The notes below the pieces were generated by a model. The model was not told where the DNA came from and did not search any database. It worked only from the letters and a program-made list of their open reading frames with translations. A DNA stretch of 55,638 nucleotides from Candidatus Binatota bacterium (GTDB lineage Bacteria; Desulfobacterota; Binatia; UBA1149; CAITLU01): positions 1 to 55,638 of the forward strand of contig JAJRWY010000167.1 in assembly GCA_024276575.1 (NCBI GenBank). The letters are read 5' to 3'. This document shows, piece by piece, positions 15,571 to 24,786 of this stretch. A program made the translations under genes and the position numbers. Every line of letters starts with the position of its first letter. Position 1 is the first letter of the stretch.

Positions 15571-18219
15571 CTACGGGCCCAGGGTGAAGAAAAATGTTGC
15601 GCCCTCGCCCGGTTCTGCATCACACCAGATCCGGCCACCGTGGCGAGCAACAACGCGAGCGGCAGTCGCCAAGCCTACGCCGCTACCCTCGAACTCTTCG
15701 GCCGAATGCAAACGTTGAAAAGGCTTGAAAAGCTTATCGGCATAGTTCATCGAGAAGCCGCTGCCGTTGTCGCTGACGAAGTATACTGTCGCGCCGGCTT
15801 CCGCCCGCTCCATACCCACCTCGATACAAGCCTTGTCGCACTTGCTGCTGAACTTCCACGCGTTACCAATCAGGTTCTGCAACAATACTCTGAGCAAGCC
15901 CTCGTCGCCGTCGGTTTCAAGGCCGGAAGCGATAGAGAACCCGACGTCGCGACCTGGATCTTTCTCCCTGAGTTCATCCGCGATCTCTTCGGCCAAGGCA
16001 CCGAGATCCACGGGCCTGCGATGTAAATCCGCCTTACCGACACGCGATAGCTGCAACAGATCGGTAATCATCTGGTTCATCTGGGCGATACCGGCCTGGG
16101 CTCGCGCCATGTAGTCCACGCTTCTGCCATCGAGTTGCCCACGTAGATCGTGCGCCAGCAGCGAGATGAAACCGTTCACATTATGCAACGGCTGCCGCAA
16201 ATCGTGGGAAACGGCGGAGGTGAAAGAATCCAACTCTTTGATCGCCGTTTGCAACTCCTGGGTTCTCTCCTCGATGCGAGCTTCGAGCCCCGTGTTCAAC
16301 TCGGCGAGTTGCGTCTCCGCGCGCTTGCGTGCTATCGCCGAGGCCAGAACCGCGGCCAACGCTTCAAGGAACGACACGTCTTGCGAATCGAACATCTGCT
16401 TCGTACTGCTGTGGGCGGAAAGCACCCCCAAGGCTTCGTCCTTGCCATGAACGACCACGTTTACACCGCTTACTATCCCGCGCTCCAGCAGTAGCGGTGA
16501 AGGCCGGAAGCGATGTTCGGAGGCCAGATCATCCACAACGACGGCGCTACCGCCGAGCAGAGCGAAACCCGCCTGTGACCCCCGTCCGCCCTCGATAGTG
16601 TCACGGCCCACCGAAGCGGAGTCCCAGCCCCACGCTCCACGCAAGATCAAATGTCCGAGCGAACCACCACCCCCATTCCCGTCCCGTTCGGACACACGCT
16701 CCCAGAACTCGGCAAACGGGACCTCCAAACCGGTGGCTGCCTCAGCAACCACCATGGATATCAACTCGCCGGGTTCAGCCCCGCTCAAGGCGAACTGGCC
16801 GAGTTCCGCAACTGCGGCTTGTTGATGCGCTCGGCGAAGAAGCTGCCTCTCCTGCTCCTTGCGCTCGCTTATATCGATATTCACGCCAACGAAGTGGGAG
16901 ATATTCCCGTCGTGATCGAAAACCGGAGACAACGAAGCCGACTCCCAGTAGAGTTCTCCATTCTTCTTTCTGTTCAAGAATTCGCCGTGCCACTCCCTCC
17001 CGGAAGTCAGTGCGGCCCATAAATCGGAGTAAACTTTGGGATCGGTCAGGCCGGACTTGAGAAAGCGCGGATTTCGGCCGAGCACTTCCCCTCTAGTATA
17101 GCCGGTGATCTTCTCGAACTCGGGATTGACGTACTCGATGTTACCCGCAGTGTCGGTAATCACTACCGAGGCCGGACTATGCTCCACCGCACGAGACAAC
17201 TGCTCCACCCAATCCTCACGCAGCAACTGAGAGCTTATATCACGAATGGAAACTATGATCGTGGCCTTTCCCCGTAGTTCCAGAGAACGCAGAGAAACCC
17301 TGGCATCGAACAACGAACCGTCCTTCCTCCGAAAGCGCCAGCGAAAACGTGGCGCCTCGGCAGCGGCACCACTCAACTCCTCCCAAAGCGTAGCGGAGTC
17401 TTCTCCACGCACCTGCTGGCCGGGAGAAAAGTCGAGTACCGAGGCTCCGACGATATCATCGAGTTTACAGCCCCAAAGCTCGCACAGCTTCTGATTGCAG
17501 TCCTCGAACACCCCCTCGGATAATACCGCAACCCCCTCAACCGAAGTGTCAAAGAGTACTTTGTATTTATTCTCGATGTCTTGGTGGCGAAGGAGATAAT
17601 CCATACCGACGTTTCTGAACACGACCAGCCACAAAGCTGCAAGCACCGTTCCAAACAGCGCGGCTGCCGCACCCGCCCGCAGATATGGCGCACGCATTTC
17701 CACCAAGGGTATCTTTCCAACAACACCCAACCCCAACTGCGAAAGCGGCCGGTATACGGCAAGCACCGGGACCCCGCGCCAGTCCCTACCAATGGTCGTA
17801 CCACGGTGTCCGGAAAGGGCGAGGCCAGCCGCCTCGACACAAGGTGCGGAGGCATCGATGAAAAGCGGGGCTGAAGCCTTAGCGGTTTCGCGAGGCAACA
17901 ATATCTCTACGGAAGAATCCTGCCGCCGCAACAACACTAAATCCATGAGAGCGCTGTTTTCGTAGGGCGGAGCGCTCTCCAGCAGCAAGGTGCGCAATCG
18001 CACGAGCAGTTCCGAGTCGCTCACGGCCCGGTCCTGTTGCCTCAAAAGGCGGGTTATGGATTCGATCAGGCCCGCTTGCGTAGCAACGCTCTCGACGAGC
18101 CGCCGTTCCTGCTGCGCGAAAGCGGCATCATACAGACTCTTCAAAGTCCAGGCGACGCTCGCTACCAGCACCAGCAGCATAGCCGGCGCGAGCGCCGCAA
18201 GTTTGAGTCTGTCGCCCAT
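15571..18219 (-). CDS. Membrane-bound PAS-PAS-GAF sensor histidine kinase
   Basis: The 882-residue protein starts at the ATG with GAGGAGG upstream. TM1 is at about 6-25 and TM2 at 182-201, enclosing an extracytoplasmic sensor domain of about 155 residues. Two PAS domains follow (about 215-335 and 345-465; the second has the NPRFLKSG and GVNIDISERKEQE signatures), then a GAF domain (about 475-630), a coiled coil, and HisKA with the phospho-acceptor H672 in SHDLRQPL. HATPase_c closes the protein (NLIGNAWKFSSK, DNGSGFSM, GSGVGLATAARVV). No receiver is fused. The response regulator at 21.5 kb is a possible partner. Signal unknown; the extracytoplasmic domain is not recognised. Confidence 0.9.
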   Translation of the reverse strand: MGDRLKLAALAPAMLLVLVASVAWTLKSLYDAAFAQQERRLVESVATQAGLIESITRLLRQQDRAVSDSELLVRLRTLLLESAPPYENSALMDLVLLRRQDSSVEILLPRETAKASAPLFIDASAPCVEAAGLALSGHRGTTIGRDWRGVPVLAVYRPLSQLGLGVVGKIPLVEMRAPYLRAGAAAALFGTVLAALWLVVFRNVGMDYLLRHQDIENKYKVLFDTSVEGVAVLSEGVFEDCNQKLCELWGCKLDDIVGASVLDFSPGQQVRGEDSATLWEELSGAAAEAPRFRWRFRRKDGSLFDARVSLRSLELRGKATIIVSIRDISSQLLREDWVEQLSRAVEHSPASVVITDTAGNIEYVNPEFEKITGYTRGEVLGRNPRFLKSGLTDPKVYSDLWAALTSGREWHGEFLNRKKNGELYWESASLSPVFDHDGNISHFVGVNIDISERKEQERQLLRRAHQQAAVAELGQFALSGAEPGELISMVVAEAATGLEVPFAEFWERVSERDGNGGGGSLGHLILRGAWGWDSASVGRDTIEGGRGSQAGFALLGGSAVVVDDLASEHRFRPSPLLLERGIVSGVNVVVHGKDEALGVLSAHSSTKQMFDSQDVSFLEALAAVLASAIARKRAETQLAELNTGLEARIEERTQELQTAIKELDSFTSAVSHDLRQPLHNVNGFISLLAHDLRGQLDGRSVDYMARAQAGIAQMNQMITDLLQLSRVGKADLHRRPVDLGALAEEIADELREKDPGRDVGFSIASGLETDGDEGLLRVLLQNLIGNAWKFSSKCDKACIEVGMERAEAGATVYFVSDNGSGFSMNYADKLFKPFQRLHSAEEFEGSGVGLATAARVVARHGGRIWCDAEPGEGATFFFTLGP

Positions 18220-18435
18220 TGCCTCCTCGCTCGCCCGACATCGCCCGGCAGGCAGTGGCACAGAAACTATCACCTGTCTTTGCGAGCGCCAAGGACGTGA
18301 AATCTGAAGCCGCGAAAAAAACAAGAGGCGCCCTTCCGCCATTCCGAGACCGTCGATTAATCCATCGACCAGCCGGCTCGGAACCAGGACGCCTCCTCCT
18401 CTTCGGATTCCTCCCCTTCAGATCCGAAAAGCCAA

Positions 18436-20229
18436 TCACTCCACCGTCAGTGGAAAGGCCAGCCTGGTCCCGAAATCCGGTCCGCCGCCCTCTCCGTACT
18501 GCAATACACAGCAAGCGACTTTAGCCTCGATACTTCCCTCCGACGGTTCGCACACGGCTTCCTGCTCGCTGGATTCACTCGAATCACCCTCGTCACCGGA
18601 ATCGCTGTCGCTGTCTCCTTCCGAATCGCCGTCATCGTCGGAATCACCGCCGCTGTCCCCCTCCGAGTCGTCGTCGTCATCATCGTCACCGCCGTGGTGG
18701 GAGTTCGCTTTGGAATCGGCCCTATCATCGTCCGAGTCGCCGTCATCGCCGCTATCACTGTCACCTTCGGAATCGCCGTGGTGGTCACATCCGCCTTCGG
18801 AATCATGGTCGCAACAACCCCCGCCATCCTCACCGCCCTCTTCATCATCGTCACAGCAAACCACCGGCAACTCGACGTTGGTCACCAGCAGCGTCGCTAT
18901 ACCAACCACCAGTTGTTGACCTTCCGGCACGGAGCAGTCGTTGCTACGATACACCGGTACCTGCACGCGCCACTCACCGTCTTCGTCCTTGCGTTGCTCG
19001 TATAGATCACGAATAGCACGCAGCACGGTTCGGCTGCTGTGCTCCTGGCACTCACAGTCTCCAAGGTAGTCGCCATGATTGTCGACGTGAGCCTGCACTG
19101 CCGAGGCGTCCACTGAAATAACGTTCTGGTTCCCGGGGTTGCCCGGTGGAATGTGGCAGACCCTTACTTTCTCTCCGCCACCAGCGTCAGAATCGCTGTC
19201 CCCGTCATCGCCGGAATCGCTATCGCCATGATGACCGCTGTGACTGTAGCCATGATGACCACCGTCGCTGTCGCCATGATCACTGCCGTCACTGTCGCCA
19301 TGATGACCACCATCGCTGTCGCCATGATCACCGCCGTCGCTGTCGCCCCCCGAATCTCCCTCATCGCCGGCGTCGTCGTGCTCACAACACTCATCGACTT
19401 CGTCATAGGCACTCAGGTCGAGAAATTCGAGTTCGGTTTCACCTACGCGCACTTCGGGACTCAGATAAGTTCCGTCTGCTATCCCCCGAACTATGGATTC
19501 GAGCCCTGCAGCGTCCGCCGGCCAAGTATCGAAAGCCTGCCACCCCACGCATCCGCTCCAGTCGTCTATCGGATAGAATTGCAGATCCGCTTGCTCACCG
19601 CAGGGCGGAAGTCCGCTGTCCCGGCGGGTCTGGAACCAAGACTCCGAAATGCCCACGGGGAGTTCGATTCGCCCTTCGGGAAGTACAGACAGAGGCGTCA
19701 ACGCAGCCGACGCCTCGGCAGTCGCACGAAAATCGTTGACGCCCAAGAAACTCGACATGAGGGTGTCCACAACTCCGTTGGCGCTCTCGTCGCGCCGCGC
19801 ACGCACGGAGATCGCCGTCGGGCCGGTCTCGGTTTGAGTAAAAATGATGTTATTGCTCATTCCACCGTTGGCATACTCCCAACGCCCGTAGATGATGTCG
19901 TCCGGAATGACGTCGACCGGCATACCGGCCACCGTATTCTGGTTGGCGATACGGTTGATCGCATCCAGCACTCGAGCTTTATCGGTCGCGGTGAGCGTAT
20001 AAGTGTCGGGATTGGTCTTACCCAGTCCGTCGTAGATCCGTGACAGCTCCAGTATCGCGGAATCCGCCGATACATCGGCAACATTCTGCAGTTCGGTCTT
20101 GGTGACCATCATGTAGCCGACATCGGCTACAACCGCCGCAAAAGCGAGCATGCCGACGACCGCGAAGCCCGCGAGTACGGCCATCGCCCCTTTCTGTTTT
20201 CGAGTCTCGGCTTGTTGTCTGGCTATCAT
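18436..20229 (-). CDS. TadG-like envelope protein with Asp/Ser/Gly/His repeats
   Basis: The 597-residue protein has the TadG/Flp-type N-terminus: a short basic lead, the hydrophobic helix AMAVLAGFAVVGMLAFAAVVADVGYMM, then LQNVADVSADSAILE. Two low-complexity blocks follow. The first (about 280-352) is built from an 8-residue unit like GDSDGGHH encoded by a 24-nt repeat; the second (about 460-556) is even richer in Asp. Between them is a Cys-bearing motif, VCHIPPGNPGNQNVISV with a following AHVDNHGDYLGDC, known from various bacterial surface proteins. Cys pairs (ECCEH, VCCDD, GCCDH, ACCVL) are scattered through it. The repeats suggest calcium or other metal binding on the outside; this is inference. 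It lies 103 bp downstream of tadE. Confidence 0.8.
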   Translation of the reverse strand: MIARQQAETRKQKGAMAVLAGFAVVGMLAFAAVVADVGYMMVTKTELQNVADVSADSAILELSRIYDGLGKTNPDTYTLTATDKARVLDAINRIANQNTVAGMPVDVIPDDIIYGRWEYANGGMSNNIIFTQTETGPTAISVRARRDESANGVVDTLMSSFLGVNDFRATAEASAALTPLSVLPEGRIELPVGISESWFQTRRDSGLPPCGEQADLQFYPIDDWSGCVGWQAFDTWPADAAGLESIVRGIADGTYLSPEVRVGETELEFLDLSAYDEVDECCEHDDAGDEGDSGGDSDGGDHGDSDGGHHGDSDGSDHGDSDGGHHGYSHSGHHGDSDSGDDGDSDSDAGGGEKVRVCHIPPGNPGNQNVISVDASAVQAHVDNHGDYLGDCECQEHSSRTVLRAIRDLYEQRKDEDGEWRVQVPVYRSNDCSVPEGQQLVVGIATLLVTNVELPVVCCDDDEEGGEDGGGCCDHDSEGGCDHHGDSEGDSDSGDDGDSDDDRADSKANSHHGGDDDDDDDSEGDSGGDSDDDGDSEGDSDSDSGDEGDSSESSEQEAVCEPSEGSIEAKVACCVLQYGEGGGPDFGTRLAFPLTVE

Positions 20230-20332
20230 CTTCCGCCCCCTTTCAGCCCGCGTTGCCCAGCCTGCGTTGCCGAAGTGGCTTTACTGCCTTTGCTCTGGAG
20301 TTCCACCGGCCCACCTTGCGACTACTCAACGC

Positions 20333-20794
20333 TCATTGAAGTTCCGCGACGACCCGGGCGCCAACGCTTCCGACGTCGAACACACCACCCGGACCGGTAT
20401 CGCTCATCATCCTGAGAACCGAAGAGAGAAACAGGAACTGTGAAGGGTAGAGTACTTCGACGGTAAGGAGTTCGCCTTTGGCTCCGCCCGCCCCGACAAC
20501 ATTGACAATAGCTTGGTCGGCGGCGACTCCGGCATTGGCAAGATAGCGAGTCGCCTCGGCGGAGATCTGCGAGGCTGAGGGGCGGGGACAGCCTTGGAGG
20601 CACGTGGGGACGGCTCCAATGCGAGCGCCCTCGTGTGCGGCCGAGGAGAGAACTTGCTTCATCTGAAACGCAACCCCGAAATCGGCCACCGCAGCTAGCA
20701 GCAACAAGAGCAGCGGTAGTATCAGTCCGAACTCAACGATGGCGAATCCACGCTCGCTCCCCAAGTGTTTTCCTGACTTCCGTCTGTCAGCCAT
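20333..20794 (-). CDS. TadE-family pilus/envelope protein
   Basis: The 153-residue protein begins at the ATG with GGGGAGGG upstream. ERGFAIVEFGLILPLLLLLLAAVADFG is the classic TadE signature (conserved Glu after the hydrophobic start), followed by HEGARIGAV. It is a pseudopilin-like inner-membrane protein that acts with the Tad secretion machinery. tadG follows on the same strand. No CpaF/TadA ATPase, TadB/C or Flp pilin is in the window, so this is a detached pair. The open frame to 20908 is a non-homologous extension. Confidence 0.88.
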   Translation of the reverse strand: MADRRKSGKHLGSERGFAIVEFGLILPLLLLLLAAVADFGVAFQMKQVLSSAAHEGARIGAVPTCLQGCPRPSASQISAEATRYLANAGVAADQAIVNVVGAGGAKGELLTVEVLYPSQFLFLSSVLRMMSDTGPGGVFDVGSVGARVVAELQ

Positions 20795-21283
20795 GGCTGT
20801 CCCTCCCCCTCGGAAAAGCGAGCCGCTACCCTTCCTAGTCGGGGAGGAAGGTTGGGCTGTAGACAACTCGCTTCTCTTCACGGTTTTCATACACCCGGTC
20901 CCACGCAAGAACCGCGCCAGAGGGCCGCGGTAGGTGCAAATTGTTGATTTTCAAAGCGTTTCGCCCGCGGGAACCTTCCTCGGCGAAAGCCGGCAGCAGG
21001 CTACGGTTAACGTCCGGCAACGCATGTAGGGCCACACACGCCTATAGACGACCGCCATGTTCCGTCGCCGCGAGCCGTCTGGCCAGCTCGGCAGTGGTGC
21101 CCAGACCGCCGAACTCAATAGAAATACCTCTTTCTTTCAATTGCTTACGAGAACGTGATGGCAACGCACGAAAGACGCGCCGAGGACCGCCATAGTAGGC
21201 GGCTGGCCAGCCCCAAAAGATTTTCTCACCCTGCGGTTAACTTGTCTCGTGGCGTTATCAATGGTTAACAAGGAGCGTAAACA
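20795..21283. other. 489-bp divergent intergenic region, tadE / response regulator
   Basis: It carries the leaders of both flanking units. A hairpin CCGCC-ATAGTA-GGCGG lies near 21187-21202, followed by the palindrome GGCTGGCCAGCC. On the minus strand an open frame of about 64 codons (21045-21236; ...GISIEFGGLGTTAELARRLA...) looks coding-like but has no ATG and no recognised family. No other gene or RNA is supported. Confidence 0.35.
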
Positions 21284-21445
21284 ATGAAGGGCGGCAAGTT
21301 CAAGGGGAATCCTGACCATACCGCTCATAAAAGCGTTGCCGGTAACCGCATAGGCCTGCCGGCCGGAGTTCACTTCTCGGGAGTCCCCGGCGCAAGATCG
21401 CGGTTCTTGCCGAAACTCTGGCTCCGGGCGCACGCGAACGTGTAG
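21284..21445 (+). CDS. Possible 53-residue small protein
   Basis: An ATG with a strong AAGGAG box 8 bp upstream opens a 53-codon frame (starts MKGGKFKGNPDHTAHKSV, ends WLRAHANV) that stops 14 bp before the response regulator. The protein is basic and matches nothing I know. The ribosome binding site and spacing favour translation, possibly as a leader peptide. A chance frame cannot be excluded. Confidence 0.35.
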   Translation: MKGGKFKGNPDHTAHKSVAGNRIGLPAGVHFSGVPGARSRFLPKLWLRAHANV

Positions 21446-21459
21446 GACTAGGGGCAGGG

Positions 21460-23142
21460 TTGAGCCAACACCGGCCGTTGGACATCGCTAACCGCCGCTG
21501 CGGCCTTTCGTTGCTGGTGCAGGTTGAAGCTTTGAAACGGGCAAAAATTCTCGTTGTCGATGACAATGCCGATTCCCGATTACTACTACGCGAGTATGTA
21601 GCTGCCTTCGGCCATGAAAGCTTGAGCGCGTCCAGCGGAATGGAGGCGCTCACCGCTGCCGCCGAATCCCATCCCGATCTCATTCTCCTCGATCTGCTGA
21701 TGCCGCAGATGGACGGTCACGAAACCTTGACGCGCTTGAAGTCGGACCCGGACTCCGCCGACATCCCGGTCATCGTGGTTTCTGCTCTAGACGATACTCA
21801 AAGCATTACCCGCTGTCTCGGCAGCGGTGCCGAAGACTACATAACCAAGCCCATTGTGATGGAGGTACTGCGCGCACGCTGCTCAGTATGTTTGGAACGT
21901 AAGCGCATCCACGACTCCGCAAGACTACGACTGCAACAGATGGAGGAACAGACCGAGTCGCTCAAACAAAACCTGCTGGAGAAAAGTGAAGAACTCATAA
22001 ACGCCTACCGGCGCTTGGCGGACAACGGCGGGACATCCGAAAGGACGAAGGAAGAGGGCATCAACGTCGACCGGGGTCTTTCGCTACAGCTGTCGGCGGA
22101 GGAACGGGAGAGACTTAGAACGCTCGCGCAGCGCGAGCACGGGATCTTGACCAACGACGACCACTTGATCGGAGTCATCGGCGCACTCGAGCGAATCGCA
22201 GCCTCGGACAGTAGTGTTTTCGTACAGGGTGAAACCGGCACCGGCAAAGAACTCGTGGCCCGGGCAGTCCACAAGATGAGCGCACGCCGGCGGGGTCCCT
22301 TCATCGCGATAAACTGCGCGACCCTTTCCCCCGAACTCCTGCGCGCCGAACTGTTCGGACATGTCCGCGGTTCATTCACGGGCGCGATCGCCGACCGGGC
22401 CGGCCTAATTGCCGAAGCCGATGGCGGCACCTTGCTACTCGACGAAGTAGCGGAACTCGATATGGAAGCGCAAGCAATGCTGTTGCGTTTCCTCCAAGAC
22501 CACGTTTACCGCCGTGTAGGCAGCAACAAGTTGATTACGGGCGATGTGAGGGTCCTGAGCGCCACGCACGTTTCGCTCGAAGACGCGGTGGAACGGGGCA
22601 CTTTTCGCAGCGACTTGATGTACCGGCTTCGCGTAATCCCGGTTTTCCTTCCACCACTGAGAGAGCGCCGCGCTGATATTCTCCCCCTGTGGAATATGTA
22701 CCTTACGCGCAACGCCAAGCGGCTAGGGCACACCACCGCGCCCTCTAGTCCGGCACTCGAGGAGACCCTGCTGGCCTATTCGTGGCCGGGGAACGTGCGT
22801 GAGTTGATGAACGCCGCCGAGTTGGTGGCTGCTTTGGCGGCCGGTAGAGAACCTACGGTGGGACTGCTGCCGCCGCGAATTCGCCAAGCCGTAGGACGTG
22901 AACAACACGATACGATCGCTGGCCCATCGGTACCGCCGCTCTTTGCCGCAGGCTCGGAACCCAAGCCAGGGACCACCGCTACGCCGGCCCCACGCGGGCG
23001 GCAACCACTCACTTTAGAGCAGATCGAAGCTGCCTTGGAGGCCGAGAACGGAAACGTAACTCGCGCGTCGAAACGACTGGGCATAAGCCGCGTAACTTTA
23101 TGGAAACGGCGCAAACAGTTGCGGGAACAAAATGAGAGCTGA
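21460..23142 (+). CDS. NtrC-like sigma-54 response regulator (receiver, AAA+, Fis-type HTH)
   Basis: The 560-residue protein has a receiver domain with acidic pocket VVDDN and phospho-acceptor D78 (LLDLLMPQMDG), a coiled-coil linker, a sigma-54-interacting AAA+ domain (Walker A GETGTGKE, Walker B GGTLLLDEVAELD, sensor region LRERRADI) and a C-terminal Fis-type helix-turn-helix (NVTRASKRLGISRVTLWKRRKQL). The sigma-54 contact loop reads GSFTGA instead of the usual GAFTGA, so the second residue is changed while the critical FTGA is kept. It should activate sigma-54 promoters when phosphorylated. The TTG start is uncertain, and a GTG nearer the receiver is possible. The kinase at 23.2-24.6 kb, tail to tail with it, is the natural partner candidate. 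Confidence 0.9.
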   Translation: MSQHRPLDIANRRCGLSLLVQVEALKRAKILVVDDNADSRLLLREYVAAFGHESLSASSGMEALTAAAESHPDLILLDLLMPQMDGHETLTRLKSDPDSADIPVIVVSALDDTQSITRCLGSGAEDYITKPIVMEVLRARCSVCLERKRIHDSARLRLQQMEEQTESLKQNLLEKSEELINAYRRLADNGGTSERTKEEGINVDRGLSLQLSAEERERLRTLAQREHGILTNDDHLIGVIGALERIAASDSSVFVQGETGTGKELVARAVHKMSARRRGPFIAINCATLSPELLRAELFGHVRGSFTGAIADRAGLIAEADGGTLLLDEVAELDMEAQAMLLRFLQDHVYRRVGSNKLITGDVRVLSATHVSLEDAVERGTFRSDLMYRLRVIPVFLPPLRERRADILPLWNMYLTRNAKRLGHTTAPSSPALEETLLAYSWPGNVRELMNAAELVAALAAGREPTVGLLPPRIRQAVGREQHDTIAGPSVPPLFAAGSEPKPGTTATPAPRGRQPLTLEQIEAALEAENGNVTRASKRLGISRVTLWKRRKQLREQNES

Positions 23143-23176
23143 TCGATCCAAACGGTATAATCTCAACCTGGACTAT

Positions 23177-24589
23177 TCAGGAAGAGTTCTGATCTACAGG
23201 CGGTCCGGTCCTTTCTAATCCCGGTGGCGGCAATGAAAAGAAGAACGTCGAGCCCTGTTGGGGATGCGACTCCGCCCACACGCGTCCGCCGTGGCGCTCC
23301 ATTATTCGCCGTACGGTAGGCAGCCCCATGCCGGTTCCCTCGAAAGCCGAACGCGCGTGAAGACGGGAGAACGGTTCGAAAATCGCCTCAGCATAAGCCG
23401 GATCGAAACCGGTGCCATCGTCGCGCACGAAATAGACCGTCCTGTTGGTGCCGGGTAAAGCCCCGAACTCGATGCGGCAACTGTCGCCCTTACTACTGTA
23501 CTTCCAGGCGTTGCCGATCAGTTTCTGCAAAGCGACCTGGAGAAGCCCTGGATCGCCGTTGCAGCGCAAACCTGGTTCGATGAGAAATCTCGCTTTACGA
23601 TGGGGACTCGCACGCCTGCACTCGGCCGCCGCCGATTCGGCAATGGCGCTGAGGTCAACGTCCTCCTTCTTGCAATCGCCGCCGCTAACACGCACCAGCA
23701 ACAGCACATCGTCGATCAGGGCGTCGAATCTTCGACTTGCATCGCGCACCCCCTGCAACCACTGCCTGGCCTCAGGACTCAGTTCGTTGCCGAAATCCTC
23801 CATCAGAACCTGGGAAAACCCGTCCATCGTGCGCAGCGGCGCGCGAAGGTCATGGGAAACCGACTGGCTGACCGTCGACAGATCTCTGATCATAGACTCG
23901 AGTTCGGAAGTACGCTCCCCCACCCTTTGCTCCAGCCGGTGATTCGCCTCGCGAAGCTCCGCATGTGCCCGCTGAAGTTCCTCATGCTCGCGCGATCGCT
24001 CCCGGCGCTGAACCTCGAAACGTCCGGCGACATACACCGAGCCGAACCCGGTGGTAAGCAGCGCAACGACCTCTGCAAGGGTGAAGACCCCGCCGATCCG
24101 GCCCAGCAAGAAGTACTGCCCCGAAAGCAAACCCAGAACCCCCAAGAGCACCGAGATTCCCTGTGCCCGCCAGCCCCAGGGCAGCAACGCCGCAGTACCG
24201 ACCGACACGGCGCAAAAGACTACGGCCACAGTATGGACGTCTTCCCCTGAAATGGTCGAACCGACACATCCAAGATAAACGCTAGCCACAAGGGCCAGAC
24301 CTATCCAAGACAGTGCCTGACGGCTCCGTACGCGATACGTTGCGGCCGCAAGCAGCAAAACCGAAAACAGTTCGGCACCAAGAACCGAATAGACACCCTC
24401 AGGAGGAGCGCCACGAAAGAGCCGGGCGAGGCCGGCAAAGACCAGAGTCATACCGGCTATAACCCAGACGATCATACGCAGTCGCACACGAAACAACTGC
24501 AGATCCGCGTGCTCGCCGAAAGCGGGCCACTTGCTTGCGCTCTCCTTTTGCTTCTCGATCCGTCTTCCGACCGAACCCCGATTTTCCAA
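23177..24589 (-). CDS. Polytopic membrane sensor histidine kinase
   Basis: The 470-residue kinase has about six hydrophobic segments in the first 190 residues (beginning MIVWVIAGMTLVFAGLARLF), a coiled-coil linker, HisKA with H246 in SHDLRAPL, and HATPase_c (KLIGNAWKYSSK, DDGTGFDP, GTGMGLPTVRRI). I place the start at a TTG with GGGAGG 5 bp upstream. The frame stays open to 24763, but that part is encoded by a palindromic repeat copy and is not family-like. It converges with the NtrC-like regulator gene, 34 bp apart. The signal is unknown; the membrane region could itself be the sensor. Confidence 0.85.
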   Translation of the reverse strand: MENRGSVGRRIEKQKESASKWPAFGEHADLQLFRVRLRMIVWVIAGMTLVFAGLARLFRGAPPEGVYSVLGAELFSVLLLAAATYRVRSRQALSWIGLALVASVYLGCVGSTISGEDVHTVAVVFCAVSVGTAALLPWGWRAQGISVLLGVLGLLSGQYFLLGRIGGVFTLAEVVALLTTGFGSVYVAGRFEVQRRERSREHEELQRAHAELREANHRLEQRVGERTSELESMIRDLSTVSQSVSHDLRAPLRTMDGFSQVLMEDFGNELSPEARQWLQGVRDASRRFDALIDDVLLLVRVSGGDCKKEDVDLSAIAESAAAECRRASPHRKARFLIEPGLRCNGDPGLLQVALQKLIGNAWKYSSKGDSCRIEFGALPGTNRTVYFVRDDGTGFDPAYAEAIFEPFSRLHARSAFEGTGMGLPTVRRIMERHGGRVWAESHPQQGSTFFFSLPPPGLERTGPPVDQNSS

Positions 24590-24611
24590 AAGAACCTCCC
24601 CGTCCCCAAGA

Positions 24612-24786
24612 CCGGACTGTTCATGAAAGTTCGTCGCGAGAACGCCAAGCGGGCGCCAACTCGAAACGAGCGTGGCGATGAGCCCCCTCGACGTAGTGAC
24701 ACTACGTCGAGGGTTGAAGAGAGAGCACGGGCGGATCTCACGGACGCTTGCGACTCTCGCCACGAGGTTTCACGAATAATGCAGCC
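24612..24786. repeat. MITE-like palindromic repeat, full copy with perfect 14-bp central hairpin
   Basis: The ends are CCGGACTGTTCATGAAAGTTC and, inverted, CACGAATAATGCAGCCTAGG. The centre is CCCTCGACGTAGTG, one A, then the exact reverse complement (24685-24713). It sits immediately upstream of the kinase start, so transcription of that gene must begin inside it or cross it. Confidence 0.85.

Noticed and set aside
19153-20043. A 296-codon plus-strand frame opposite tadG
   Set aside because: It is the antisense of the low-complexity Asp/Ser/Gly/His repeats and the TadG region; the translated sequence is a repetitive artefact.
20940-21250. Possible c-di-GMP (GEMM) riboswitch upstream of tadE or the response regulator
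   Set aside because: I looked for the conserved GEMM core on both strands and could not find it; only short hairpins are present.
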